A stretch of DNA of 64,000 bases from Sinohyriopsis cumingii (lineage: Eukaryota; Mollusca; Bivalvia; Unionida; Unionidae), in assembly GCA_028554795.2 (NCBI GenBank), contig JAPYKE020000552.1, positions 62,001 through 126,000 on the forward strand, written 5' to 3'. The notes under the pieces were generated by a model that had not been told where the DNA came from, did no database searches, and saw only the letters and a program-made list of their open reading frames with translations. Below, piece after piece: positions 13,110-26,989 of this stretch. Both the position numbers and the translations under genes were made by a program. The stretch's first letter is position 1; each line of letters opens with the position of its first letter.

Positions 13110-16100
13110 CTCTTCATCAGTATGAACTAACTAAATAAATAATACTTTATTCTACAACCAAGTTTCTACTCGATTCAAGCATTTTCAGATGTAACAGAGC
13201 TAGGAACCAAACATCCTAATGCTTTTTAAAAAATTACCATGCATTGTACATTAAGATGATATTATTCGAAAATTGGGACTTAACTATTGCACAATAAAGT
13301 GTGTACCTGGGTAAAGTTTCATCAACATATTTTAAAAAGTGACAGCCTAGATAAGGAATCAAGCAAACAATTTACACTATCCACTGGGTGACCTTCACCT
13401 TGAGCCTGGGTGACAGTGTGACTAAATATACAAATGCAGTTAAGATAAACAAATATCTAAAGTTTCATTAGAATATCTCCAATGGTTTAAAGTTATACTT
13501 GTATCAATTATGAACAGAATTCATAGGTTTATATTTTCCCTTTCTATGACCTTGATCTTCAGATAGGGCATTGCTACATGGTGGCGCTCTACAGTTTCGT
13601 ATTTTGCATAGGGTTAGGGTTTTAAAGAAAAAGAATTTCCCCGGCTTTCCTCACTGGTTATACTGGCTATTTAAAAAAGACCTTGTATATCTTAGGTATA
13701 ATTCAAAGAACCTTTAATTCCCTTTATTTTGGTATATGATTGATGAGTGTAATATGGGTTATAGAGTATACAGCTTGGCCTTACTCCAGATGTGCACCTT
13801 TCAAAAAAGTGCTAGCTCCACTTGGTCATTTTCACTTTCTGAACTTCAGAGGTAAATTGTACAAAAAAAGATCTGATAACTTTTTTTACATTTTATATAT
13901 TTGGTAATTCATTCATTGCACTTTCAGAAGCTGGTATTGTCTAGTCTGGCAAAATTCATTTTCCCTATTTTAATAGCTGCTATGGATAGTGTATTTTAGA
14001 CTAATTCAGGCTGATTTTTTTTAGCACAAGGGAGCATTCATTTTAGTTAGCAGTGTGTATAAATCATGTACAATTTCCAAAACTACAATATCTAAAGAAA
14101 TATCAACCACATTTCATTAATGTAGCATAGAGGTATGCCACCATTCTCTCCATTGTGCATGTTTTAAATGCAAACAACTTCACCTTACATACGTCACTCT
14201 CTCAAAAGTACATAATAACTGGTGAGTGCCCCCTATGTGACATGCTGTCTAGTTATGACATAACTAAAGGTATTAAAACCTAGTCCCCACCATCAGTACA
14301 GCTAGGAACTTTTAGAAATAGGAACTTGTATAGCTAGGGACTTGAAGAGCTGAGGAAACCTCAGCTACTACTGAAATTAAAAAAAAACATACAAATTTAA
14401 AAACTGAAGTTTACAAGTAATATATTTTCCAGAATTTCTCAAAACAGTGTCAGGTTTTATTGAAGTCTGTTAGAATGTCAGAAGTGGGAACTCAGTTAGG
14501 ACCAAGTATGGTATAAGTCTAAACAGAAATTTTTTCCATAGATTACATAATGTGAATTCATGTACCTATTTTCATTGGAATCAGCTTTTGCAGTTTTATG
14601 AAAGTGACTTTATGGAGAAGGATCAGTACTTTATCTTTAAATTCAGTGAATGCAGAAACCCCAAGATCCACAAAATGGTCTCCATAAATATGTGGATTCC
14701 ATGCAAATTTGTGAATTCACAGTAATGATTACATTTCTTTTCATTGCTCCCTTATGCCATATGAAGTCACTTATATGTTAAGTTCAAATGCAAACTACAC
14801 AGATCCAGATCTGCTGATGCTTAACGTACCTGCAGATCTTGATGTACACAGTTTGTTAGGAGTAACCAGTAGAACAAACAATACCGACCCTAATCTACTG
14901 GTGCATTATGGAATTGCATATAGGGTTCATGTTGTTTACAGTTGGATATAACTTAGAATTGAGTAAATACAGTGTATGTCAGTAGCTTTTATAATAATGG
15001 CTGATTTTCTTCTTTATATTTCTGACTTTAATTAATAAAGCTTGCAGCAATAAATATCTGAATGGTGCTATCAGTTTCAAATAAGGTCAACCAAAATTCA
15101 TGAAAGCAGATTTCACTCAAAAACAAGCTGATTTTTGTAAACTGGTTGCACCAATGTGACCATAATAGTTAACTCAAGATTCAATACAACAATTATGATA
15201 TGCATTCAATTTGTTTGGGAAATATGGTGCACTAATTGCATAAATATGCACTATAATGTGTGAATATTATACACATTGATAATTTATATAGACAGTAAAG
15301 TTAGGAAATGATTAATTAACATATTTAATAAATATGCAAATGCTCATTATCTGCTGCTAGGACTACATCTATATTTGGAGGGAAAGATTAAAGTCTGATG
15401 GAAGTAAAATGGAAAGAAGAATGACATCAATATATGCAACATGTATAGCATAAGCGCATATAACAAATGTAAATATATATATCAGAGAAGAAAAAAGTAA
15501 TGGAATAAATCAATCCAGTAGATTTTTTTCTAAGGAGTTTAAACTATGTAGCCAGTACAATATGTTGGAAATAAAAGAAAGAAATTGACTGGTCAAGTTT
15601 TATTGCAATACTTGATAATACAGTATTATTAAAATAACTCTAATGACTTAGCGGCCTGTTTTTTGGCAATTAAGGCAATTACAGTGTTTGTTAGTCTATT
15701 TTCTATATCTTTGATTGGCTATAGTTTAAAAGTTAACTAAGTTATGGTCAAACATATTTTAGTATAATTAGTTTGGCATGTAGAATTAGCATGTTTATAA
15801 TATAATATTAATAGAAATTCTAATTTCTAATGCATACATTAAAAGCATCCAAAATTGGTTTAAATACCTTCAGTGGCTCTGACTAACATTTTTGCATACT
15901 ATTTTCCTTTTTAAACTTATACAAAATGTATGCTTACAACTAAATTTGTCCTTGTTAAAATGAATGCCTCTATTGTCCAAGGCAGCCCATGAAATAAAAG
16001 AATTCACTTAACAATTTGCTTTACCCAAGTCAAAAATGTTCCAGAATCAAAATTAAAAAACAGTGGCATAAGAAACACTAATCATGTCATTGACTTTATT

Positions 16101-17370
16101 CATACAAATATTTCCACCAAATTTACTTTCTCAATGTTAGCTGTTTAGTGCTTTCTGCACAAAAATTGTGCTATGTGGATCTTAACCACAATGTTTTTCA
16201 GTAAAAAACTTTTTAATACTTTTATTTAAAAAATCAATGGAAAAGCTGTTTAAGTAGCATGGAAATCTATCCAGGTTGTCAATTTCATGTGTCTGTCAAG
16301 TGCTTCTAAGCAATCATACCAATTAGGTTTTCACAAAAATTGTAAAAACAGCAAATTTAAAACTGTATATTAACAAGTTCAAGAAATTGATGCAATTTCA
16401 TCAAATCAAATCATGTTTTTTCCATAACAACAAAACCTACCACACTAAATTTGTCTATCTTATTAAGAAGCTTACCAAGCAAGGCAGACAGGATCAACTC
16501 AAAATGACGTCACAGCAAGGACATGGGTGGGGGCTGAGGTCATGGTATTGACAAAAAGACCCAAATGTGACTGACAGTGTATTTAACTATTTTGTGAATC
16601 AACTTGGTTGTATTGTTCAATATTCCTTCATTACTATTTCATAAATCATAATGCTTAAACTTACACGGCTTGGAAACTTTAAACAGTTTCTGTTGAGATT
16701 ATACAGATTTTACCTGTTTCTTTTTTGGCAAATGCATGCAAGTTTATTTTATTCAAATATCAAGTTGCCACATTGTCCAAGAAAATTCTGGCAACTATTT
16801 TGAGCCATTAAATGATGCTGGATGCAAATCTGTCACAAATTTTCTTTCATTATCCCTAAGGATTGAAATGTTCCTTGACCACATACATGACTTCCAAAGG
16901 CAATATATCCAGTAACTTGTTATAATATTAAACAGCAAGGAAATAAATGTAGAAAATGGTAAATAAAGTTATATAATTTAATAAGTAATGACAACAGTTC
17001 AATATTATAGCAAAATATCCCTGTATGTGTGAAAAAAAACTCAAAATATTAATTTATTAACTTCCCCCAAGTAAAAAATATGTCAGGTCTTTCACAACAA
17101 TGTAAATAATGACACTTCAAAAACAATACTACTCTTAAATTCAAACTGAATGTGGTTTTGTTTAAATTTATTTTCTGGATAATTTATATAAATTGTATTG
17201 TCTAAGAGTAATAAAAACAGATTGCTGAAGATGAAAATTAATGCAAATATTTTAAACCAAAACAAAATGTGAATAATTCTTCTTGTTATACTTTATGATT
17301 AAATTTTTGACATGGATATCCAACAGCAGTATATCAGTAACATGGATACAGAATAAACTTGCCTATGGGA
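13110..17370. other. Intron sequence with only the 14.8-kb MITE recognised
   Basis: Apart from the MITE at 14,760-14,985 I see AT-rich unique or strongly decayed sequence, no exons with consistent borders, and no long ORF. Confidence 0.4.
14760..14985. mobile_element. MITE copy (GATCTGGGTCTATG family)
   Basis: Internal blocks CAGATCCAGATCTGCTG, TAGGAGTAACCAGTAGAACA and TGTTGTTTACAGTTGGAT match the other copies. The arms carry AAGTCACTTATATG and its rough complement. Confidence 0.6.
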
Positions 17371-17376
17371 CTGATC

Positions 17377-18982
17377 CAGTGCAACCCCGCTATAACGCGA
17401 TCTGCTATAACGCAAATTCGGATATAACACGGTCTTGGCATGGCTCCCAAAATTTCGTATATTCATTCACACATGAAAAAATATTTTTGGTTCAAAGTAC
17501 ATGAAATAGTGTATATAAAATTTATTATCATTATGGGGAGGAGAACACATATGAATTCCAATTTAATTTTATGATCGTGGCATGGTTCCTGAAATTTGAA
17601 ATACATTTATGTGTATTTTTCTTGTACTGGGAAAGATTTTTTTTGTAAGTACAAGAAATAGTGTGTAAAACATTTATCATTTTGGGGAAGAGTTCGCATA
17701 TGAATTTTAATATAATATGATCGTGGCATAGCTTCTGAAATTTAACAATATCAGCAGGTTCTTGAAGTGTTTTGCCAAGATAAACATTATCGGAAATGTT
17801 ACTTATTACTGGTCCATGAGTAAAGTCAGTAAGTCATCTTTGTGATTGTCGTGAATTAATTCTGTATACAATCATTGCTCAAACAATAGCCAACATGTGT
17901 TTCTTCTTTAACTGCGTACACAACCAAGCAGCAGACAATGCGGTGGTTGATAAAAGATTCTCACAATTTAATAAACATAAAAAAATGGAGCCTCCAACAT
18001 CTTTGCTGGGCTTGGTGGTGTTATTAGACGCAATCAGTTGACCAGTAAATAATGTCCACTTTATTAGCTGGAAATTGAAAGGGTATGAAATTGACCATTG
18101 CAGGCCTACTTTACTCAGTTCTTGGGTTTTACATGGATATGGTGTTTGTTTATGAACTCGTCATTAATTTCCTATTTTTTATTCTAAAAAAACTACTGTT
18201 ATGGAAAAGCAAGTTCACAAATGCAAGTAGCCCTCTGCACTTCATGCAATGATTAGTATAGTAGTTTTCACACGTTTCTTTTGATATTCACAAAATCTGA
18301 AGTAAAAGTTATATGCAAGTTGAAAGCATGTATTGACTGTTAATTATTCTTGATGTAGTCGTTCAAACGAATAGGCATACAAGCGTTAATTATTTGAAAT
18401 TTGTAATAAATGTACACGGAAATGCATATGAGAAATTTTAGCAGTATGAAATTTGTACAGACACCATTCATAGACCTAGGAACGTGATGGACCATACACA
18501 TGCTTCGTCTTTCTTAACCTAATTTTGCTGTTAATTTTTCCCATTGAATTCAGACACATAATGATGTGTGACAAAATTATTGAATACTTTAAATATGTAG
18601 GCAATTTTGGCAATGGAATTACATATATTATTGATTAATTGCAAGCCCAGATGGTACAATATCAGACGCCAAGTAAATGGTGTTGATACTCTGTTCAAGC
18701 TGTATATATTAGATGCTGAATTCAGACAAAATGATCTGGGAAAAAATTATTGAATATTGTAAATCTGTGTGCAATTTTTCAGTGGAATTACATGCATTAT
18801 AGACGAACTGCATGCCACGACAGCACAATAGTAAACGGTGTTGATACCCTATTCATCATGCACAGCAGACATGAATACACGTATATGTGCCAATGAGTTG
18901 TTCTCTGAAAAAAGTAAAATACTGTAAAACCCTGCATTAATTTTTTTTACTCCAATTATCATGTTATAGCGGGTTTCCACTG
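17377..18982. mobile_element. Pogo/Tigger-like non-autonomous DNA element (copy A)
   Basis: The left end CAGTGcAACCCCGCTATAAC and the right end, whose complement is CAGTGGAAACCCGCTATAAC, form terminal inverted repeats, with further ATAACGC repeats inside the left end. TA follows the right end; the left flank has lost it. No transposase ORF. A segment of about 170 bp near 18,545 is repeated at about 18,717. Confidence 0.75.
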
Positions 18983-19045
18983 TATAATATCCTGAATATA
19001 GTAGAGATATGAGAGTAAAGGTGGGGTGTGAATCAGACATCTTAC

Positions 19046-19128
19046 CAAATTATCTCTGAAGAGTTTGAATATTTCAGAAAGTAGCTCTGGTCCAATGTTT
19101 AGATGAATCATTTCTGCTCGTGCATCAT
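19046..19128 (-). CDS. STKLD1: C-terminal armadillo half-repeat exon
   Basis: An 83-nt exon between atatacag and gtaaga, open only when entered in phase 1. It encodes DARAEMIHLNIGPELLSEIF then KLFRDNL. It starts with the same ATGAT as the 20.8-kb exon and also leaves in phase 0, which fits the last exon. Confidence 0.65.
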
Positions 19129-20758
19129 CTGTATATAATTTACATAGAATTTATTTTTGATCAATATTACGTTAGAAGAAAGTAAGTTTCTTGTTGATGA
19201 GTGTAAATGAGAAAGTTACCTGAAGCTGTAATTTTTTCTGTTGACTACATGTTATTCTTCATCTCTGTTATGCAACTACACCTTAACCTGTTTACACACA
19301 AGCAATGACAAAATGTTTACTATTTACAGCCGGGTTTAATTTATATAAAACATTAAATATAAAACATTGGTTCCTTTATATAAAGGCAGTGTTGCATCCT
19401 GTGTTTTGTAAAAGATGAGAGCATCCTTCCTTCTCCATTTCCAAAAATAATGATGTTGTAAGCTTTTAGAGTTAATCAGAAATCCTTTTCTCTGCTTGTG
19501 TTTAAATTATTGCTGCACTCTCTGGTTTTGGAAAAAGAGTTCCATAATTCACCTCATGTCTAGTCATAAATACACATTGATCTGAAGTGGATAATAACTT
19601 CTTAATTAACTATGCCAATACTGAATTGTAGAACCCTTCTAGGCAAAAGCTACAGCCTGTATGTACAAAACTTCTATGGTATTACATTTACTTTTCACAG
19701 AATAATAATTATTATCACTAAATTTGGCTTTGATTTAACATTAATTTGTTTAAAGGATTTGCAAATACATAATAAAATGAGCTAGTTTTGTGCAATCATG
19801 TGCACTAGATGCTGGATGCAACAATACAGAAGTTGAATACAAATTTAAAGTGAAATTTAGAATTAGGATTAATAAATTATCTATTATCAGCAGGTGTCCT
19901 TTATATGGAGGCATTTGCTTTGACAGGTCTCACTGTAGTTGCATATTCTCTCAAGTACTTGACTAAGAAAGCCTCGTTAATTAAATGATATGACAATATT
20001 TGACCAAAATATTGTCAAACATTATCATAGGGCTGCAAATAAAATTGAACAGCAAAATCTATGATCACTGAAAAACAAAAAGGCAAAACTAGTATCTCAT
20101 TAACACAACAATAAAACAAATGCAATACAGTAAGCATTAAATTCAATGACTGCAATGCAATTACCATAGTATCTCATGAACTTGAACATGAAAGCCTAAA
20201 ATACCCAGCATTCCAAAAACATATTTTAAACCAATAAAATTATAATTCTGTTAAACATTTCTCACTTGAAATACAGATCTTTCACGCCATTTTGGCAAGT
20301 CTGTTAGTGTTCAAGCTATCAAGATTCTACTGTAGTTGCAAAAATCAAAAACAGCATAATAAAAAAAATACTATACACTGGGTCAATTTCAACACACAAA
20401 AAATGCAAATAGGCATATGTACTGCTTCCAAAAGACAGTTCTAGATTTACATATTTAATAAGGAACCAAATTCAACTAAACAAAGTAATCTTCATTTTAT
20501 ATAAATATGAAAAATACAAAAGACAAAATTGAATGAAGAGAATCAAAAGTTTCTGAAAGAGATAACAAGAATTCTAAGTTATAAATATAGTTATGTTAAT
20601 TTAATGAGTTTCTCGCTAATTTGTATAAATTTAAATTTATAAAGTTTTCTGTCTGCTGATGCTTCCTGGAGGGAAAGCAGTACACATGCTAATTATGCAA
20701 GTGAGACTTTGTTTATTTCACTGTTCAACAGAGTACCCGCTGTCACTCCTAAGCTCAC

Positions 20759-20838
20759 CTTGTTCATATTGAATTTCCTTATGATCTCATTCAAATGCAT
20801 CTCAACATGATAATAGGACAGATCCTGAATTAAATCAT
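20759..20838 (-). CDS. STKLD1: C-terminal armadillo half-repeat exon, phase problem
   Basis: An 80-nt exon, acceptor ttttctag and donor GTGAGC. It encodes DLIQDLSYYHVEMHLNEIIR then KFNMNK. It enters in phase 1, as the 23.3-kb exon requires, but leaves in phase 0, while the 19.1-kb exon must be entered in phase 1. Read past the donor, the frame runs 21 more residues to a stop, so it could also serve as a terminal exon. Confidence 0.6.
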
Positions 20839-20839
20839 C

Positions 20840-23216
20840 TAGAAAAAAGAGGAGAGAATGAAAGAAACAGAAGCAAGAGGAAGAGAAAGAACAGCACAAA
20901 TTTTATGCTTTCCACCCCTATTTTTAAAAAAATGTCCTATTTTAAAAAAAATGTATCCATAAAAGAATCAACCAATTTCATTCATAAATTTATAGTGGTA
21001 TTAAAGGTTTATATATTTGATTTTTACAGGTAAAATCTTTGACACTTTCATTTGGAAGTTTCTTTTCTAGAAATAATGGACTACTAGATTTGAAATACAC
21101 ACCTACTGATAGGGTACACCATGTATATATATGGGAAAATTTCTACAGCAAAATTATTTAAATTTGTAATTTTAAAACAAACAAGATGGTTAATTTTTGC
21201 AACTGTCGATTTTCAGGTACATTAATGTATTCCACTGCAGCTCTTTCATAACAATAATATTTATAACCTAGTTTCAAATGTTGAAAAATTACACCATGTC
21301 ATAGAATGATACAATATCTAAATCAGTAAAGATCAATTGTTGCATGTTTTAGCTAAAATCCATCTCATTTATAAGACAATTAATACTCGTAGTTCTGTTA
21401 CTTGTTGTTTGGAGATGGGATCAGGTACATGTATATATTTGGAACTCCTGGTCAATACTCTGAAAATTCGTTAATACCTTTTTAATTATTCTTTTAACTA
21501 CTCTTTGACAATTGGTTGATACACTCTTAACTACTGGATCATAATGTGTGAACTAATGGCTGATACCATTCGGCAATTAGTACATAGTACAGTCAATTTT
21601 TTCATGACAGCAAATAAGTCCACTTCCAGCCATTTTTATGTTGTAATGAATCTATTGCTATAAATCTAATGCCTCCCATTTAGAAGAGTTGCCTTGTGGT
21701 CGATTTTATCCATGTACATGAGAAGAATCAGAAATCAGAAGGAAAAAAAACAACTGATGCTTTGTGTTTACCTGATTTATAGTCCTCGAGCATATCTAGT
21801 ACAGATGATTATCTGAGCTATAACGCAACTGTCAGTAAGTTCAAACATATATAAAGACAGTAATGTTTAATACAGGGAAATTGCTGAATATTTTGTTCTT
21901 AAGGTCTAATTTCATCTTGCCAGTGCAGTGGGATATGAAAATAGCATTTTTCCCATTTGTTCATGTGCCTGTGTGATCATTTGTTAATTAATTTTTTTAT
22001 CCATTTCCTTTATCACATGCATAATATCTTTCAGTGTTTCATCTACTATCATATAAATTGGTATGTGGATGCATCTAAAAAGGCATAGCATGTCCATATC
22101 AGAGACAGGTCAAGGTAATCTAATTTTTATCACTTTGTGACTCCTGTTTTTTAAGGTATCTGTTCACTACATGCTGTATATTTTGGACTCTTTCTCACTT
22201 CTTTAATGAGCTTGTGATAAGAAGGATGTTGGTTTGATTCCTGCCATCTTATCAGGCAGGATTGACTATGGTGGTGTAAACCTGTAAACTACATTTCCAG
22301 CCCAGTTAACACTTGTAAAAATTAGCATGTATATGCATCTCAAGGTGATTAACATAAAGCCAGGTCACTGTATTTTCTTTGTTAATTTTCAGCTATTTGT
22401 ACATTAAATTTGATAATTGTGACCACATTTTACTTACACTTGAGTTGTAATTCTAGCACTTATGTGACTTTGGTATGTTCAGCTGTTCTTTTTAACACCT
22501 TTAATATTTTGGACCCTATCTCACCCTACATGAAAACTAGTTATCTTAATAAATGGATGCATCTCCAGACCTGCCAACCCTAACATTACCTATTCAGTAC
22601 AATATTAACAATAACAGTAACTATTCAGTAAAGCAATCAACACTCAGAAAAGATGCATTTATTAAATTCTGAAGTGGGATCTGATACTGATGCAGTGAAG
22701 TCAAACACAATGTTCAACTATAAGATTTGTAAAGTATGCTAACACCTTAATTACAGTTTCAGAAATAGTAGCTCACACAAAAACCTCACTCACCATGATG
22801 GTCAAATTAATACCTACAAATCACCACAGCAAATTCGCAGACAATTGCCAATGGTTCCTTTAGTGTGGAAGGGCTTATCATCATTACTGATTGACATCTG
22901 AACAGCCAATAATGAAAGCCACCCATGGAAAGACTTGAGACATCAAGAGTAATTTACAACCAGATACCATTTTGAAGAATCAGTCATCTTTATTACGATT
23001 ATTTATTTGGATAATAAAAAATTATTTAAATTTTTTTTATATTCAGTACATGTTATATTTAGACAAGGTTGATTGACTTATTTTGCAGTAATTTTATATT
23101 TGCTTTAAAACATGAAACTACTCACTGACCGTAATGGAACTAAAATTCTCAAGTGTGATGTGGAGTAAAACTTTAAGAAATAATAAAAAGAATTATCACA
23201 ATACTGCATACTGTAC
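20840..23216. other. Intron sequence, nothing recognised
   Basis: AT-rich sequence between two exons. A possible tRNA-like B-box remnant near 22,230 (GGTTTGATTCCTGCC) is too weak to call. Confidence 0.4.
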
Positions 23217-23369
23217 CATAATTTGCTAGCTCCATGAAGAGGGTGACAATGCTTTCTACTACTTCCACATTGTCCCTGTGCAGCTCATAGGTTTTCTTGA
23301 TGACTGGTATACCTGGTATGTGGGTTCCTTTTGGTCCTTCATTTGTCAAAACACGATAGGCACTCTCCT
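23217..23369 (-). CDS. STKLD1: Armadillo repeat exon
   Basis: A 153-nt exon between gttttag and gtacag, phase 1 in and out. It reads SAYRVLTNEGPKGTHIPGIP then VIKKTYELHRDNVEVVESIV and TLFMELANY. It is slightly longer than the other repeat exons because of a loop before helix 2. Confidence 0.82.
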
Positions 23370-24129
23370 CTAAAACAGATTTATTATATGCCTTGTACTT
23401 TTTAACTATCTTAAAAGTATGCTCTTTATCAAAATCAATTAAAAGAAAATTAAATTTATTTTTAATTGCATGAAGGTGAACGAATCCAAATTGAGCCTAA
23501 TGATGATGCATGATGCATATCAAGACTTCTGACAAGATCAACCAATCAAATGCAAGATTACTTCATTATTTCATATGGCTCTTGCTCAGTCACAATCATT
23601 TAAGATTTTACCAAGTTTTATCAAATCCATTAAAACATACAGTCTCTAGTGTGATACATGTAAGAAATTCAACCAAACAGATGCATGACAACCTCATTTG
23701 CATGCATTGGTCTCACTAATAATAAAACCTATTAAATACCTTGATGGCATTTACTTTGAAATCATCATCAGCTAAATTAAATAAGCCAGGTGATTTCAAA
23801 GAACAGGCTTATGTAATATGGTATGATCACAACCTATGCAAACTATTTGCAAACCATTAAATCATGTTTAGGGCTGTTCCAATAAAATATACATCAAACC
23901 TAGGGAAGGCACTATTAGTGTGAAATAGTCACCCATATATTCAATTTAGAATTTTGTATTGTTTTCATATGAACACTCTGGGTAATCTGAGAACACTGGC
24001 ATATATTTTTTTTAAAGTACCTTCCCTGGGTACCATGTATGTTTACATGGAATAGCTCTTATCTACTTTGTATTATAATAAAAATAAAACTAATTTCAAC
24101 AGACACAGGCATAACTGAAATGCAGTCTT

Positions 24130-24305
24130 TTGCTCATAATCAGGTGCATCCATCATCTTGATGATATAAACCCATTTACCCATTCTGGTAGAAATTGGAT
24201 GAGAAATATAGTATCAAGATCTATCAAGATATCAGTTAAACAGGTGCAAGGTATCTCATGAATATGCACAGATCACACTAATTATAGAACCTGTTTACAA
24301 CAATG

Positions 24306-24379
<74 letters not shown>

Positions 24380-25080
24380 AATAGTTTCTAATTTTGACTA
24401 AAAATGGATCAGAAATTTGTCCTCCAGAGTGGTGAAAATGTCAGCCTATTAGATGCAAGATTACTAATTAATATTTGTGTGTCACCATTATCATTGTGTC
24501 CAAGATTGTGATAATATAAGCATATGTTCCAAGTTTTATCATATTCAGAAGGGTAGCAAGGTCAGTCAATCACCTTTATGTAATCAATATACTTGTATCT
24601 CACTCATTATAGAACTATTCCAATATTTTTTATGATATAGGCCTATATTTCAGAGATAATCAAAACTGGACCAGAAATATGCCTTTCAGAGTGGTAACAG
24701 CTCAGTTGTTCAGATGCAAAATCATATTATTAATATGTGTGTATCTCACTCTTTTTCTTGACCCTATCCAAGATCTTGATGATATAAACATATAGTTCAA
24801 GCTTGATTAAAACTAGACCAGAAATATGGCCTGTACAGTGGTAACAAATTCAGCCAATCAAACAAAAGATCACTTTCATTTCTGTATGCATCTATCAGAA
24901 ATACAGAACTATGGCCTTCTGAATAGTGCTATGGAGAGCCAATCAGATGCAAGCTCACATAATCAATATGCAAGGATCTCACTTATTACTGAATTCATCA
25001 GAGCTTTGATAATTTAAGCCCAATTCAGATACATAGACTCCAGAGTGATCAACAGTTGAAGGACAGAAGATGGATGCAGA
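24130..25080. repeat. Diverged tandem repeat, unit about 190 bp, with an (AT)n inside
   Basis: Blocks like ACCAGAAATATGGCCT, CAGAGTGGTAACA, TCAGATGCAAGATCA, TATCTCACTCATTATAGAAC and TCTTGATGATATAA recur in order about five times. The first gap holds the long AT microsatellite. Confidence 0.55.
24308..24377. repeat. (AT)n microsatellite
   Basis: About 35 uninterrupted AT units. Confidence 0.97.
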
Positions 25081-25372
25081 GTCACATCCTAAATTTGCTT
25101 GACCTCATGGCCTTTTGAGTTGAAAACTGAAAACATCTTTAGATTGCATGCACAAAATCTTGGCATCAATAAAATGATTTACCAGTATTGTAAAATATCA
25201 CAAAATAAATTTCCTTCTCAGAATATATCTTCACTGGAAATTTATATTAGGTATTTAAATTTACACTGGTACATGTAAGCAAATTTAGAACCTATAACAT
25301 CTGCAGGAAATAAAGCTGAACCTTGTCAACAAACATTAAGGGTACAATGTATTTTGTCTCTAAAGATCCTAC

Positions 25373-25504
25373 CATCAGCATCTACCAGGCTGGCAAGGGC
25401 TAAGCAAGAATTCTTCACTACTTTAGCATTCTTGGAATGGTTCTTTACAGCTTCTATCAAAAGACCAACACAGTCAAGATCACCTATTACTTGCAGGTTC
25501 TCAT
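25373..25504 (-). CDS. STKLD1: Armadillo repeat exon
   Basis: A 132-nt exon between tttttcag and gtagga, phase 1 in and out. It reads ENLQVIGDLDCVGLLIEAVK then NHSKNAKVVKNSCLALASLV. This is a complete armadillo repeat with NSCLALASLV as its last helix. Confidence 0.87.
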
Positions 25505-26034
25505 CTGAAAAAGACAAAAGTATCTACTTGTATCTAAAGCATACTCCATTCAATAAATGGAAAAAGATCAGGCATGGAGATCATAATCACAAAACTTTTC
25601 AGACTAAATTTGAGCTTTAGAATTTCTGTTAACCAATCACAAAAGACATTACATTTAAAACATCCTTTTTGACTTGCTGTTGCTGCAAACTCCTGTTCAA
25701 GAGTTCTGTGAACTTCAGACATGATCTAGGTCTATACTGATCACTTAAAATTAGAAAAATGTTGGACAAAATTTATAGACCCTGGTCTACCATAGTCATC
25801 ACATTCTGCATACGGTGGCAGCATTTCAAGGGTATATGCTGCTGAGTTGCTGTTACCTTATGTGCTAATACACATGTAAATATCAAAGCTATACAATAAT
25901 CCATCACTATAATACTGTTCAAGGAAGACATACAAGATGATGCTTTATACTGGGTTACACTTTGACATTGGACTTGAAGGATTTTACAAATGTTTGCTGT
26001 TTGCTTTGTTTTGTGAGCCTTTTATGAGAGCTGG

Positions 26035-26240
26035 TCCACCTGTACTGCACAGACCCAAATCTGCTATTGCATAATGCACTTTTGCAGATCCGGGCTTTAG
26101 CATGTGCTAGAAGTAGTCAGTAAAACAAACAGCATACACCCTGATCTGCTGACACATGTGATAAACTATTAAGGTCTATTGTGGTTGCAGTTGGACCCTC
26201 ATTTATCAATGACTATACTAGGTGATATACATTACTTACA
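26035..26240. mobile_element. MITE copy (GATCTGGGTCTATG family)
   Basis: It contains CAGACCCAAATCTGCTATTG, GCAGATCCGGGCTT, AGTAGTCAGTAAAACAAACA and TTGCAGTTGGACC, in the same order as the other copies. Confidence 0.55.
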
Positions 26241-26989
26241 ACACCTATGTGGATTACAGTATAACAGACAATGTAATGTACAATCATTGCTTAAATTGCA
26301 TATGTGTTCAGAAACATTATGTATTTATGTCAAAATTCATTGAACTTATTTAATTTATATTAACAATATCATTACATCAAACTTGCAATCAATCATCATT
26401 TCGTATGATGATAGATTAATTATGACAATATCTGGAAAAGGGGGGAGGGGCAAAAACATAGTGAAAAATAGGGCTAATACTTTTAATTATCAATAATGCT
26501 GTTGAAAAATTTCCAATAATTAATTTCACTCATGTCTTGGCTTTTGAGAACACCATTGTAAAGATTCATGTGTGTATGTGCATATGCAATGCATTACGCT
26601 ACATATTTGGCTCACATGTGTGCATATCTGGGTCAAACTTGGGTACATTTGGGCAGTATTGGGGAATAATTGGCTGTAATTAAATACATTTGAGCATATT
26701 TGGGTAAATTGTCCACTCCATCTTTCCTAAGTATTCTACATCCTGCTATCATAAACTGACAAATAGAAGACAGCATATCCATGCTTATACTAACACATTT
26801 ACAACTCTAAATCTTTTACTTACAGACTTTGACATACAATGAGGCAAATTTTGAAATAGCTCCCCATTAATTTAAAATTTTTTGGCAAAAGTTGCCAGAT
26901 ATTAAATGAAAATGCTAACCTTCCTATTATTTTCCAACAAATTACTGATTATCCTGCTTCATCTGAGAGACTATAAGAACTTCCTTGCT

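Noticed and set aside
12853..13138. Repeat proteins on both strands
   Set aside because: By-products of a 27-bp minisatellite; no splice sites, start context or promoter.
20330..20345. Missing small exon between the 20.8- and 19.1-kb exons at GCAACTACAG|TAGAATC
   Set aside because: All frames hit stops before a usable donor; the similar candidate near 19,950 also has a stop in the required phase.
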